Below are positions 9,166 through 17,757 of a stretch of 64,000 bases of DNA, piece after piece. The notes beneath the pieces are model-generated. The model was not told where the DNA came from and made no database searches. It saw only the letters and a program-made list of their open reading frames with translations. Position 1 is the stretch's first letter. Each line of letters begins with the position of its first letter. Both the position numbers and the translations under genes were made by a program. This DNA is from JAVVHH01 sp965276815. Lineage in GTDB: Bacteria; Pseudomonadota; Alphaproteobacteria; Acetobacterales; Acetobacteraceae. Where the stretch lies: NCBI GenBank assembly GCA_965276815.1, contig CBDIBE010000007.1:124001-188000 (forward strand). Direction: 5' to 3'.

Positions 9166-10121
9166 TGCGCGCGCTGCATCCGGATGCCGAGGCGCTGTTG
9201 GCGCTGATCCGCTCTGCGGGACGGCCGGCCTTCGAACAGCTGGCGCCGCAAGAGGCCCGGCGCGCGTATTCGGCCGGCCGGGCCGTTCTGCAGCCGCCGC
9301 GCGAGGCGACGGCGGCAACCGAGGACGTCACCATCCCCGGCCCCGGCGGCGAACTGCGCCTGCGCCTGCGCCTCCATCGCGGCCTCGGCACCAAACCCGG
9401 CGACGCCCTCCCCTGCCTGCTCTATTTGCACGGTGGCGGCTGGGTCCTCGGCGACCTCGAATCGCATGATGGCGTGTGCCGGTCGCTCGCCAACGCCGCA
9501 TCCTGCTGCGTTGTCGCCGTGGACTACCGGCTCGCGCCCGAGCACCCCTTCCCGGCCGCCCTCGACGACGCGGCCGCCGCGCTGGCCTGGGTCGCGCAAC
9601 ACGCCGCAGAACTCCGGATCGACGCATCGCGCATCGCCGTCGGCGGTGATAGCGCGGGCGGCAATCTGGCCGGGGTGCTCGCCCTGATGGGCCGCGACGG
9701 CACCCTGCCGGCGAGCGTATTCCAGCTCCTATTCTATCCCGCCGTCGACCTCGCCATGACTTTCGACAGCTACCGGACGATTACCGCAGGAGTTCCGCTG
9801 ACCGCGGCGTCGATGCGCTACTTCATCGATTACTACGTGCCCGATCCAACCCAGCGGACGGATTGGCGCGCCTCGCCGCTCCGCGCCGCGAGCCTGGCCG
9901 GCACCCCGCCCGCCTTCGTCCTGACCGTCGGCCACGACCCGCTCATGGCCGAGGGCCGCGCCTACGCCGAGCGCCTGGAAACCGAAAGCGTTCGCGTGGC
10001 CACGCTGCACCTCAGCGACCAGATCCATGGATTGCTGACCATGGGAGGTGTCATCGCCCTCTCGCAGCCCCTGCTCCAGCTCGCCGGCGCCCTGCTGCGT
10101 GACGTCTGGCGCGGCAACTAG
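9165..10121 (+). CDS. Alpha/beta hydrolase, hormone-sensitive-lipase family esterase
   Basis: A 318-residue esterase. The oxyanion-hole motif HGGGW is at 89-93 and the nucleophile elbow GDSAG at 161-165 with S163. VDYRLAPEHPFPAALDD is the family block after the oxyanion loop. Near the C-terminus, GHDPL supplies the acid and DQIHG the histidine. It hydrolyses short- or medium-chain esters in the cytoplasm. The start is the ATG overlapping the stop of the truncated SDR. Its position beside a Baeyer-Villiger monooxygenase suggests hydrolysis of the ester made by that enzyme, which is a common pairing but remains an inference. Confidence 0.9.
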   Translation: MRALHPDAEALLALIRSAGRPAFEQLAPQEARRAYSAGRAVLQPPREATAATEDVTIPGPGGELRLRLRLHRGLGTKPGDALPCLLYLHGGGWVLGDLESHDGVCRSLANAASCCVVAVDYRLAPEHPFPAALDDAAAALAWVAQHAAELRIDASRIAVGGDSAGGNLAGVLALMGRDGTLPASVFQLLFYPAVDLAMTFDSYRTITAGVPLTAASMRYFIDYYVPDPTQRTDWRASPLRAASLAGTPPAFVLTVGHDPLMAEGRAYAERLETESVRVATLHLSDQIHGLLTMGGVIALSQPLLQLAGALLRDVWRGN

Positions 10122-10189
10122 CCGGGGCCAAAGCTGGCGCTTTCTCGGTCGGCGACGGCGAGGCTTGCATCCATGTTCGTATTGCACAA

Positions 10190-10204
10190 GAGGCCTCGCG
10201 CCTC
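10190..10204. terminator. Short inverted repeat between convergent genes
   Basis: GAGGC, a five-base loop and GCCTC form a 5-bp perfect stem between the esterase stop (10121) and the end of the convergent gene (10214). There is no good U-tract, so terminator function is uncertain. Confidence 0.3.
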
Positions 10205-10213
10205 GGAGATTGC

Positions 10214-10627
10214 TCAAATCCTCCGATGACCTGCCTGAGTGCGGGTGACGTGGTCCAAAAGGCCGGAGTCGAAGCATGGTGAACTCTCCCGCGGGCCGGC
10301 GTTCGAGAGGCGAACCACCACGTCGTGGACCGCCGGAGACGTATAATATGCGGCATAGAAGGCCGCGACGACGCGACAGAACCGGTCGGGTTGATCCTGT
10401 TCGAGGCGCTGCATCGTTGTTGGCCGTGTCTGCGGCGAGAGTTTGATCAGTGCTCCAGCCTCGGCTTGCAGCCAGGCACCGTCCGACGCCTCCAACACTA
10501 CGTCCTGCTGGTCCTCGATGGCCTGGGAGGCCGCCGGCCATTCTCCTGGCTGGCCCGGAATCAGCACGTCCCAGAAAGCGGCGATCGCTTCGGTCAGCGG
10601 GCCTCTGGCGTAGCTGGCCGGAACCAT
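10214..10627 (-). CDS. Orphan small protein resembling gluconate 2-dehydrogenase subunit 3
   Basis: A 137-residue protein starting MVPASYARG. It has an AIAAFWDVLIPG beginning and a YYTSPAVHDVVVRL stretch near the end. This pattern is seen in the small accessory subunits that accompany membrane GMC-type dehydrogenases (gluconate 2-dehydrogenase subunit 3 family). Unlike the gluconate dehydrogenase subunits, no export signal is visible. A GMC oxidoreductase is encoded 12 kb away (22491-24098) and could be its partner. The ATG at 10627 lies about 11 bases after GAGGA. The family call rests on pattern memory only, so it is tentative; that this is a real gene is more secure. Confidence 0.5.
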   Translation of the reverse strand: MVPASYARGPLTEAIAAFWDVLIPGQPGEWPAASQAIEDQQDVVLEASDGAWLQAEAGALIKLSPQTRPTTMQRLEQDQPDRFCRVVAAFYAAYYTSPAVHDVVVRLSNAGPRESSPCFDSGLLDHVTRTQAGHRRI

Positions 10628-10694
10628 TCTAGGCTGGTCCTCGCCGGGCAGTTTTGAGGAACGCATTCTTGAGGTTCGCCGGGAATCGCAGCTT

Positions 10695-11459
10695 GTGCAA
10701 GACCGTGCGATGAGGGGCCGGCTTGGCGGCCGGGTCGCAGTGGTTACGGGTGCAGCACGCGGCATCGGCCGCGCGGTCGCGACGGCTTTCGCTGAAGCGG
10801 GCGCTGTGGTTTACGCGCTCGACCGGCTTGCGGACGAGGTGAACACGATCGCTGATGGAACAACGGCTTGCGGCGGCTTGATCCGCCCGCGTCCAGTCGA
10901 CGTCACCGCGGAAGCGCAGGTGACGCGCAGCTTCGCCGAGATCGAGGCGGAGGCGGGACGCATCGACGTGCTCGTCAACAATGCCGGAATCATCTTCTTC
11001 AAGCCTGTCGAGGAGATCTCGGTCGCTGATTGGGACGGGCTGATGTCGGTCAATCTGCGCGGTCCGTTCCTGTGCACGCGCGCCGTCGCTTCCGGGTTGA
11101 AGCGGCGCCGGGCTGGCGCGATCATCAATGTCTCGAGCAACGCCGGAGTCCGCGGGGGCGTGAACGAAAGTGCCTATTGTGCTTCGAAATTCGGCATTGA
11201 GGGCTTTTCCCGCGCGCTCGCGCTCGAGTTCCGGCCCTACAACGTCGCCGTCAACACCATCACGCCCGGCCATCCGGTCCACACTTCGATGAGCGAAGTG
11301 ACCTACGACGCGGATGCCCGCCGTATTTGGAAGGAGCCTGAGGAGCTGATGCCAGCTTTTGTCCACCTCGCCTGCCAGGACGCAACTGGCCTCAATGATC
11401 GTTACGTCCTCGCTTGGGATTTGGTGCAGGAGCTGCGCCGTGCGGAGGTCGCGTCATGA
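10695..11459 (+). CDS. Short-chain dehydrogenase/reductase
   Basis: A 254-residue NAD(P)-dependent oxidoreductase. It shows TGAARGIG for cofactor binding, VLVNNAGI, the catalytic serine in INVSSNAG, and YCASK with Tyr and Lys. The start is either the GTG at 10695 or the ATG at 10710; the second gives MRGRLGGRVAVVTG and is equally plausible. It is the first gene of a three-gene plus-strand operon with a VOC protein (ATGA overlap at 11456-11459) and an RraA-type protein. The substrate is unknown; operon context suggests a hydroxy- or oxo-acid route. Confidence 0.88.
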   Translation: MQDRAMRGRLGGRVAVVTGAARGIGRAVATAFAEAGAVVYALDRLADEVNTIADGTTACGGLIRPRPVDVTAEAQVTRSFAEIEAEAGRIDVLVNNAGIIFFKPVEEISVADWDGLMSVNLRGPFLCTRAVASGLKRRRAGAIINVSSNAGVRGGVNESAYCASKFGIEGFSRALALEFRPYNVAVNTITPGHPVHTSMSEVTYDADARRIWKEPEELMPAFVHLACQDATGLNDRYVLAWDLVQELRRAEVAS

Positions 11460-11932
11460 GCGGTTCGAACCCCAGAATCGTCGGCCTCAAGCACATGGCT
11501 TTCGCGGTGACGCAGGCGGAGACTGCCCTGGGCGCCTACACGAGCTTGCTCGGAGTGCCCGCGGACACCGTGATCCACGAATACGCGAAGTCGCGTAACC
11601 GGGTCGCGCTATTCGAGCTAGGCGGCATCGAATACCAGTTGTGCCAATCGATGGATCCGGACGGACGCTATGCGGCCTGGATCAAGGCGCGCGGTGGCGA
11701 GGGGCTGCACCATATCTGTTACGCAGTCGATGACATCGAGGCGGCGCTGCTTCATGCGCAGGCTAATGGCGCGCGGCTGCGCATCTGCCAGGCTTGCCAG
11801 GTCACGGGCAGCCATCCGCACCCCGAAGGGTATGTCGCGTTCCTCGACAACGACGCTGGCGGTGTCGAGATCGAGTTCATGCAGGTGTACACGGCCGAAG
11901 AACTCGAACGCTACAAGCTGGAGGGGATCTAG
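11456..11932 (+). CDS. VOC (glyoxalase/methylmalonyl-CoA epimerase-like) protein
   Basis: A 158-residue protein of the vicinal oxygen chelate fold. Two beta-alpha-beta-beta-beta halves are visible: LKHMAFAVTQAETALGAYTSLLG and LHHICYAVDDIEAALLHAQANG, ending with VEIEFMQ. Metal ligands of this fold are a His near the start of each half and a Glu near the end of each half, and H and E residues are present in those places. It overlaps the upstream SDR by four bases. The spacing resembles methylmalonyl-CoA epimerase, but the substrate is not determined by sequence alone. Confidence 0.85.
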   Translation: MSGSNPRIVGLKHMAFAVTQAETALGAYTSLLGVPADTVIHEYAKSRNRVALFELGGIEYQLCQSMDPDGRYAAWIKARGGEGLHHICYAVDDIEAALLHAQANGARLRICQACQVTGSHPHPEGYVAFLDNDAGGVEIEFMQVYTAEELERYKLEGI

Positions 11933-11935
11933 GCC

Positions 11936-12652
11936 GTGCTCAGCGAACTGACGCGATCCAGGCTGCTCGGCGTGGCGGTGCCGACCGTGGTTTCGCTGCT
12001 ATGGCGGCGAGGGTTCCGCAACACGCTGCTGTTCGGCCCGCGGCCGCTCAATCCGCAAGCGGTGCGGTTTGCCGGCGCGGCCTATACGGTGCGCACCATT
12101 CCGGTCCGCGAGGATCTCGTCGAGGCGCAGGCGAAGGGCGAGCGGCCGAACCTGCAGAACCTCGCCGTGGCCGAGGTCGCGCCGGGTCAAGTGCTGGTCG
12201 TGGCGATGGACGGGGAGATGCGCACCGCGTTCATGGGCGACATCATGGCCACGCATTTGATGGTCAAGGGCGTGAGCGGCGTGGTGCTGGACGGCGCCGT
12301 TTCGGACGCGGCTGCGATCGCGGCGCTAGACATCCCCATCTTCTGCATCGGCAATGCGGGGACTCCGGTGACCTCGCATCGCTTCGTGATCGATCTAAAC
12401 GGGCCGGTTGGTGTCGCCGGGGTGCCGATTTTCCCTGGTGATGTCATTATCGGCGATGCGAATGGCGTGGCCGCGATCCCGGCGCAACTGGCCGACGAAA
12501 TCGCGGCGGCCGCGGCGGAACGGGAGCTGCTCGAGGAGTTTGTCGTCGGCCGGGTGCGCGACGGCGCGAAGCTGGCGGGGACCTATCCGCCGGACGAGGC
12601 CACCATGGCCGAATTCGAGACCTGGCGGAAAGCCCGCGAAGCTCAGAGGTGA
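11936..12652 (+). CDS. RraA-like aldolase/decarboxylase family protein
   Basis: A 238-residue protein of the RraA / 4-hydroxy-4-methyl-2-oxoglutarate aldolase fold. Typical blocks are MGDIMATHLMVKGVSGVVLDGAV, PIFCIGNAGTPV and FPGDVIIGDANGVAAIP. Members of this family outside the enterobacterial RNase regulator usually cleave or decarboxylate oxo-acids with a divalent metal, which fits the catabolic setting. The start is a GTG only three bases after the VOC stop. The 3' end overlaps the convergent dehydrogenase gene by 10 bp. Confidence 0.85.
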   Translation: MLSELTRSRLLGVAVPTVVSLLWRRGFRNTLLFGPRPLNPQAVRFAGAAYTVRTIPVREDLVEAQAKGERPNLQNLAVAEVAPGQVLVVAMDGEMRTAFMGDIMATHLMVKGVSGVVLDGAVSDAAAIAALDIPIFCIGNAGTPVTSHRFVIDLNGPVGVAGVPIFPGDVIIGDANGVAAIPAQLADEIAAAAAERELLEEFVVGRVRDGAKLAGTYPPDEATMAEFETWRKAREAQR

Positions 12653-13674
12653 AACCCGTGCTGCGTGAGTTGCGGGAGGTTGACGCAGCTCCGTAGCCGC
12701 CCGGTCTGGAGGAACTCGACAACCGCCAGCGTGGAAAGGCGCCGCATGTCGGCGAGGCTCTGCGGCGAGTAGAAGGCGGCGTGCGGAGTGAGGATCAGCC
12801 GCCCTTCGAGCCACGCCTCCCGCGCGAGCCAGGCGGCGATCAACGGATGCGCGCGGTCCGGTGGTTCCTGCGGCAGCACGTCGAGTGCCGCGGCGCAAAG
12901 CCGATCCTCGCGCAGCGCCTGCGCCACCGCGTCCAGATCGATGACCCGGCCGCGCGAGGTGTTGATCAGGATCGCGCCCGGCCGCACCCGCGCCAGCGCC
13001 GCCGCATCGATCAGCCGCTCCGTCTGCGGCGTCAGCGGGCAATGCAGGCTGACGATGTCGCTGCTCTCCAGCAGCGCCTCCAACGTCGCCGCCCGCCGAA
13101 CGCCGAGCGCCAGCTCATGACCCGGCGGGACGAACGGATCGTAGAACGCGACCTGAAGCTGGAACGCCCGCGCCCGCAACGCGACGCCGGTGCCGATCCG
13201 GCCGAGCCCGACGATCCCCAGCGTTTGCCCGGCGAGCCGCCGCACCGGAGCCACCGGCAAGGCGAGCGTGTTCCACGCATCCTGCCGATCGAGCAGCCGG
13301 TTGTTGTACGCCGTCACCGCCCGTGTCAGCGACAGGAGCAGCGCGATGGCGTGATCGGCCACCTCCATGGTCCCGTAATCCGGCGTGTTGCAGACGGGGA
13401 TGCCGCGCCTGGCGCAAGCCTCGATGTCGATATGGTTGAACCCGACCCCGGCCTGCACGACTATCTTGGCGCGGTCCATGTGCGCGACGAGCTGTTCTGG
13501 CAGCAGATGCCGGCTGCGGCAGTTGATGATCGCGTCGGCGCGGCGCAACGGCTCGGCTGGCGTTTCCGTGGCCCCGGGACGGACGATCTCGAAGGTGGTT
13601 TCGGGGCCGGCGAGTTCGGCCTCGATGTCGGGCGTGTCGGCAAATTGCGGGTCGATGATGAGGATCCGGCTCAC
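12643..13674 (-). CDS. D-2-hydroxyacid dehydrogenase (C-terminal-binding-protein-like)
   Basis: A 343-residue NAD-dependent dehydrogenase of the phosphoglycerate-dehydrogenase superfamily. The Rossmann motif is GLGRIGTGVA. The catalytic Arg lies in LINTSRGRVID, Glu follows in the DVLPQEPP region, and His is in LTPHAAFYS. It would reduce a 2-oxoacid or oxidise a D-2-hydroxyacid. It is the last gene of the nine-gene minus-strand operon and its ATG overlaps the hyuB stop by four bases. Confidence 0.88.
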   Translation of the reverse strand: MSRILIIDPQFADTPDIEAELAGPETTFEIVRPGATETPAEPLRRADAIINCRSRHLLPEQLVAHMDRAKIVVQAGVGFNHIDIEACARRGIPVCNTPDYGTMEVADHAIALLLSLTRAVTAYNNRLLDRQDAWNTLALPVAPVRRLAGQTLGIVGLGRIGTGVALRARAFQLQVAFYDPFVPPGHELALGVRRAATLEALLESSDIVSLHCPLTPQTERLIDAAALARVRPGAILINTSRGRVIDLDAVAQALREDRLCAAALDVLPQEPPDRAHPLIAAWLAREAWLEGRLILTPHAAFYSPQSLADMRRLSTLAVVEFLQTGRLRSCVNLPQLTQHGFHL

Positions 13675-15680
13675 GCGATCTCCTCGCGCAGACTGGCAAC
13701 CGCATCGGCCAGCCGCGCCCGGGCCGCCGCGATATCGCCGATTGCCTCGTGCATCGGGCGCAGCTCGGGCGCGAACAGGCCGGGGACCGCCTGCTGGAAC
13801 AGCGCGAGACGCCGGTGCGGGCGCACGTTCGGCCCGAGGCGCATCAACAGCGCGTTCAGTTCAAGCATGGTGGCATCGTCGAACACGCTGTCCCAAGCCT
13901 CGCGTTCCGGGCCGAAATCGAACTGCGGGGCGGGACCGCGCTGGCGGCGCATTTCCGCGCGGGCTGCTTCGGTCGCCGCCATATCCAAGCCGTCGCCATC
14001 GAGCACGACGCCGTATTCCTGCCGGGCCGTATCCCGGTTTACATAGCCGAAAGCCACATCCGTCAGCACGGATTCCGGTTCCCGTTCGAGCGGGTCGCCA
14101 TAGCCGCCGCCGCCGGGCGTCATGATGGTCACCACATCGCCGATTGCGGGGTAGATGATGTCGAGCTTGCCGAGCTCGCGCTCCTGCGGCGTCCCGAGAT
14201 TGATCACCACGCGGGCGGTGGCGCCCGGGCGGCCGCCCGCCATGCCCCAGGGGCGGAAGACGAAGCGCTCCATGCCACGCCCGAGCACGGCCGAGCCCTG
14301 GCGCGCGATGCGGACGCTGAACACGACGCCGGTGCCACCCCGCCAACGGCCCGCGCCGCCGGAATCGCAGCGCAGCGCGTAGTCGACAATGGTCGCCTCC
14401 GACTCCTCCTCGGTCTTCTCCATCGGCGTGTTGCGTTGGTTGGCGAGGCTGGAATCGCGCCCGTCCACGCCGTCCGCGCCCTGCCGCGCGCCGGTGCCGC
14501 CGACGAGCGACTGCAGCACCATCACGTTGCGGGCGCCGGTGCGGGCGTCGGGTTCGACCAGCACCGAGGGGATCATCACCCCGCCACTCGGCGCCGGCAT
14601 CAGCCCTGGCCGGGCCTTGGAGATGGCGCCGACCAGCGCTTCGTTCAGCCGGATCGCCGTCGCACTGCGCACACCCACCGCCGCGCCCGGCTCGGGATTG
14701 ACCACGGTCCCGCGCGGCGCGGTAACGGTGATATTTTCGAAGATGCCGTGATTGAGCGGGATCGTCTTGTCGTGGCTATAGATAAAATGCATCAGCTTCA
14801 GCGTCAGCCACGGGTGGCGTTGGCCGCCGGTTGGGATGTTGTAGGCGGCCTCAACCTGCGGGTCCGAGCCGGTGAAGTCGAGATGGATCTGCCCGTCGCG
14901 CGCCGTCAGGCGGACCCGAAGGCGGATCGGGACGCGCGAGTTGAAATCGTCGTCCATCAGGTCCCAGAAGTCGTAGCTTCCGTCGGGGATCAGCTTCTGC
15001 ACGGCGAGCGCCTTGGTCGCCGCGTACTCCGCGAGGTCGGATTGCAGTTGCAGGAACGTTCCGACCCCGTGCTGGGCGATGAGGCCGAGGACGCGCTGTT
15101 CGCCCACCAGCAGTGCCCCGAGCATTGCCTTGACGTCGCCGAGATTGGTCTCCGGCGTGCGGCAATTGGCGGTGTAGAAGGTCAGCACGTCCTGATTGAA
15201 TTCACCCGCCTCGACCAGCTTGACCGGGGGGATTTGCAGGCCCTCCTGGAACAGGTCGGAGAACCGCGGCGAGATCGAGGACGGGACGCCGCCGCCGATA
15301 TCGGCGGAATGGATGAAGTCCCAGGCGTGGGCGACGATTTGGCCTTCGTAGAAGATGGGGCGGATCAGGTGCAGGTCCGGCATGTGCGTCGCCAGGCCCT
15401 GCGTGGCGAAGGGGTGGTTGGTCAGCACGACGTCGCCGGGCTGCAGGTCTCGGACACAGGCGAGCGTGGGGCCGACATTGCTGTCGAGGAAGCCGGAGAC
15501 GCCCAGCACCTTTGGATAGGCGAAGAAACGCCCGGCTGGCGTGGCGAGCGCGGTGCCGAAATCGCCCGCCTCCTTGACGTAGGTGGTGCGCGCCGTGCGC
15601 TGCAGCGCGATCGCCATCTCCTCGGCAATGGCGGTGACTTTGTGGAAGAAAATCTCGATCAGGACGGGGTCGAGCTTCAT
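13671..15680 (-). CDS. hyuB: Hydantoinase/oxoprolinase B-type subunit
   Basis: A 669-residue HyuB-family protein: the N-terminus DPVLIEIFFHKVTAIAEEM, then GDVVLTNHPF, HAWDFIHSADIGG and GPTLACV blocks, and the glycine-rich MTPGGGGYGDP segment near residue 540. About 100 residues follow that segment, making it longer than the smallest family members. With HyuA it would hydrolyse a five-membered cyclic amide such as a hydantoin or 5-oxoproline with ATP. The ATG overlaps the hyuA stop by four bases, so equal synthesis is likely. Confidence 0.9.
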   Translation of the reverse strand: MKLDPVLIEIFFHKVTAIAEEMAIALQRTARTTYVKEAGDFGTALATPAGRFFAYPKVLGVSGFLDSNVGPTLACVRDLQPGDVVLTNHPFATQGLATHMPDLHLIRPIFYEGQIVAHAWDFIHSADIGGGVPSSISPRFSDLFQEGLQIPPVKLVEAGEFNQDVLTFYTANCRTPETNLGDVKAMLGALLVGEQRVLGLIAQHGVGTFLQLQSDLAEYAATKALAVQKLIPDGSYDFWDLMDDDFNSRVPIRLRVRLTARDGQIHLDFTGSDPQVEAAYNIPTGGQRHPWLTLKLMHFIYSHDKTIPLNHGIFENITVTAPRGTVVNPEPGAAVGVRSATAIRLNEALVGAISKARPGLMPAPSGGVMIPSVLVEPDARTGARNVMVLQSLVGGTGARQGADGVDGRDSSLANQRNTPMEKTEEESEATIVDYALRCDSGGAGRWRGGTGVVFSVRIARQGSAVLGRGMERFVFRPWGMAGGRPGATARVVINLGTPQERELGKLDIIYPAIGDVVTIMTPGGGGYGDPLEREPESVLTDVAFGYVNRDTARQEYGVVLDGDGLDMAATEAARAEMRRQRGPAPQFDFGPEREAWDSVFDDATMLELNALLMRLGPNVRPHRRLALFQQAVPGLFAPELRPMHEAIGDIAAARARLADAVASLREEIA

Positions 15681-17752
15681 CGGGCCGCCCGCGTCACGTG
15701 GAGAGTTCCGAGGCGGTCCGTTTCGCCGTGCCAGCCCGGCAAAATGAATGTCGTCGTGTCGAGCTGCTCGACGATCGCCGGCCCGCGGACGCGCGCACCG
15801 GCACCCAACTCCTCGCGGCGATACACGTCGGCCATGATCTGCGCATCATCCCGCCAAATCGGGCGCGTCCGCCTTGGTTCCGGCGCCGCGCGGCCCACCT
15901 CCGGCAGCGCGACAGGGGGAACCCGGCCGATCACGGCCAGGCGGACGGTCGCGGTCTGCACGGGCACATCGGGTTCGTGGAAGCCGTAGAGGCGCTGGTG
16001 CTCGTCATGGAACAAACGGCACAGCGACGCAGCATCCAGACCCTCGCGCAACGCCGGCGGAACCGTGACGACCAGTTCGTACGCCTGGGCGAGATATCGC
16101 AGGTTGAACGAAACCACGATCTCGCTCTCGCCGATCAGCTCACCCTCGCGCGACACCCAATCGCGGGCCTCCGCTTCCAGCTCGGCCAAGCTGCCGCAGA
16201 TCGCTTGCCAGCCGTTTTGCGCCTCCGGCACGGAGCTGATCAGATGGCGGGCGGTGCGCACGTAGTCGCGGCGCACATCGGCCAGGATCGCGCCCAAGGC
16301 GCAGAAAGTGCCCGGCGCCATGGGCACGGCGACGGCGGTCAACATCGCTTCCTCGGCCAGAAGATTGGCATGCGTAGGCCCGGCGCCGCCATAGGCGACC
16401 AGGGTGAACTCGCGCGGATCGACGCCGGCGGTCGCCAGCATCTTGGTGATCTCGGTGGCCATCTTCGCGCTCGCGACCCGCAGCGCGGCCTCGGCGGCAC
16501 GGATCGCCCGCTGCGGCCCCGCAAATCCTAGACGATCGCCGACTGTCTGCAATGCCGCCTGCGCCGCTGCCGCGTCGAGCTTCATTCGCCCGCCCAGGAA
16601 GCTCGCTGGGTCGACGATGCCGAGCACCACGTAGCAATCGGTGACCGTCGCCTCGGTGCCCCCCCTGCCGTAGCAGACCGGCCCCGGATCGGCGCCGGCC
16701 GAGACCGGGCCGACCTTCAGCAGCCCCTGCGCATCCACCCAGACGATCGAGCCGCCGCCTGCCCCGATGGCGCCGACATTGACCACCGGCATCATCAGCG
16801 GAAAATCGCCGACGCTGGTCGCCGTGGTGAATTCCGGCGCGCCCGCCGGGCAAATCGCGATGTCGGCGCTCGTGCCGCCCATGTCGAAGGTGATCAGCTT
16901 CTGCAACCCGGCCGCCTCGCCCACCCGGGTCGACGCCACCACCCCGGCCGCCGGGCCGGACAGCACCGTATCGATTGGGCGGAACCGCGCGGTGTCCAGG
17001 CTCAGCGTCCCGCCATTATTGGCCGTGATGTAGATCGGCGCGGTCACTCCCTGGCCGGAGGCGCGTTCCGACAAACGGTCGAAATAGCTCGACATCAGCG
17101 GCTGGATGTAGGCGTTCAGCCCGGCGACCAGGCCGCGCTCGTATTCCCGCACCTCTGGCCAGACGACGCCGGACTCCGTCACCAGAACACCCGGCAAACG
17201 GCGCCGCAACGCCGCTCCCAAAGCTTCCTCGAGCGACGCGTCGCGATAGCTGTTGAGCAGCACGATCGCGACCGCGTCGACATTGGCGGCGATCAGCTTG
17301 TCGGCGACGCGGTCGATCTCGGCATCTTGCAAAGGCTCGAGAATGGTCCCGTCCGAGCGCATCCGCGCGCCCACCTCGAAGACGAGGTTGCGCGGAACCA
17401 GCGGGACTTCGCGCGGCTCGGTGAAATCATACGAGCTGGGCAGGCGCAGCCGGGCGAGTTCGAGGAGATCGCGGTTGCCGCGCGAGACCACGAGCGCCAT
17501 CCGCGCCCCGCGCCGCTGAATGATGGCGTTCAAGCCGAGCGTGGTGCCGTGCACGATCAGTTCGACCTCTTCGGGCGCGATCCGGTGCGCCGCGAAAAGC
17601 GCCAAAATACCGCGCTCGACGGCCAGCGACGGATCGAGCGGGACGCTCGGCTCCTTATGGAAGCGCAGTGTCCGCCCGGTCAGGTCGGCCAGCACGAAAT
17701 CGGTGAAAGTACCGCCAACATCGATGCCGATGCGGTATGGTCCGCCGCTCAA
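15677..17752 (-). CDS. hyuA: Hydantoinase/oxoprolinase A-type subunit
   Basis: A 691-residue HyuA-family protein. It starts with IGIDVGGTFTDFVL, the phosphate-binding loop of the ASKHA ATPase fold. VHGTTLGLNAIIQRRGA, VLSGPAAGVVAST, DMGGTSADIAI, GAIGAGGGSIVWVD and YGGAGPTHA follow in the usual order. It couples ATP hydrolysis to ring opening of hydantoins or 5-oxoproline. It is five bases downstream of the ABC substrate-binding protein gene, so the imported compound may be the substrate, or a peptide that releases it. Confidence 0.92.
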   Translation of the reverse strand: MSGGPYRIGIDVGGTFTDFVLADLTGRTLRFHKEPSVPLDPSLAVERGILALFAAHRIAPEEVELIVHGTTLGLNAIIQRRGARMALVVSRGNRDLLELARLRLPSSYDFTEPREVPLVPRNLVFEVGARMRSDGTILEPLQDAEIDRVADKLIAANVDAVAIVLLNSYRDASLEEALGAALRRRLPGVLVTESGVVWPEVREYERGLVAGLNAYIQPLMSSYFDRLSERASGQGVTAPIYITANNGGTLSLDTARFRPIDTVLSGPAAGVVASTRVGEAAGLQKLITFDMGGTSADIAICPAGAPEFTTATSVGDFPLMMPVVNVGAIGAGGGSIVWVDAQGLLKVGPVSAGADPGPVCYGRGGTEATVTDCYVVLGIVDPASFLGGRMKLDAAAAQAALQTVGDRLGFAGPQRAIRAAEAALRVASAKMATEITKMLATAGVDPREFTLVAYGGAGPTHANLLAEEAMLTAVAVPMAPGTFCALGAILADVRRDYVRTARHLISSVPEAQNGWQAICGSLAELEAEARDWVSREGELIGESEIVVSFNLRYLAQAYELVVTVPPALREGLDAASLCRLFHDEHQRLYGFHEPDVPVQTATVRLAVIGRVPPVALPEVGRAAPEPRRTRPIWRDDAQIMADVYRREELGAGARVRGPAIVEQLDTTTFILPGWHGETDRLGTLHVTRAAR

Positions 17753-17757
17753 CGGGG

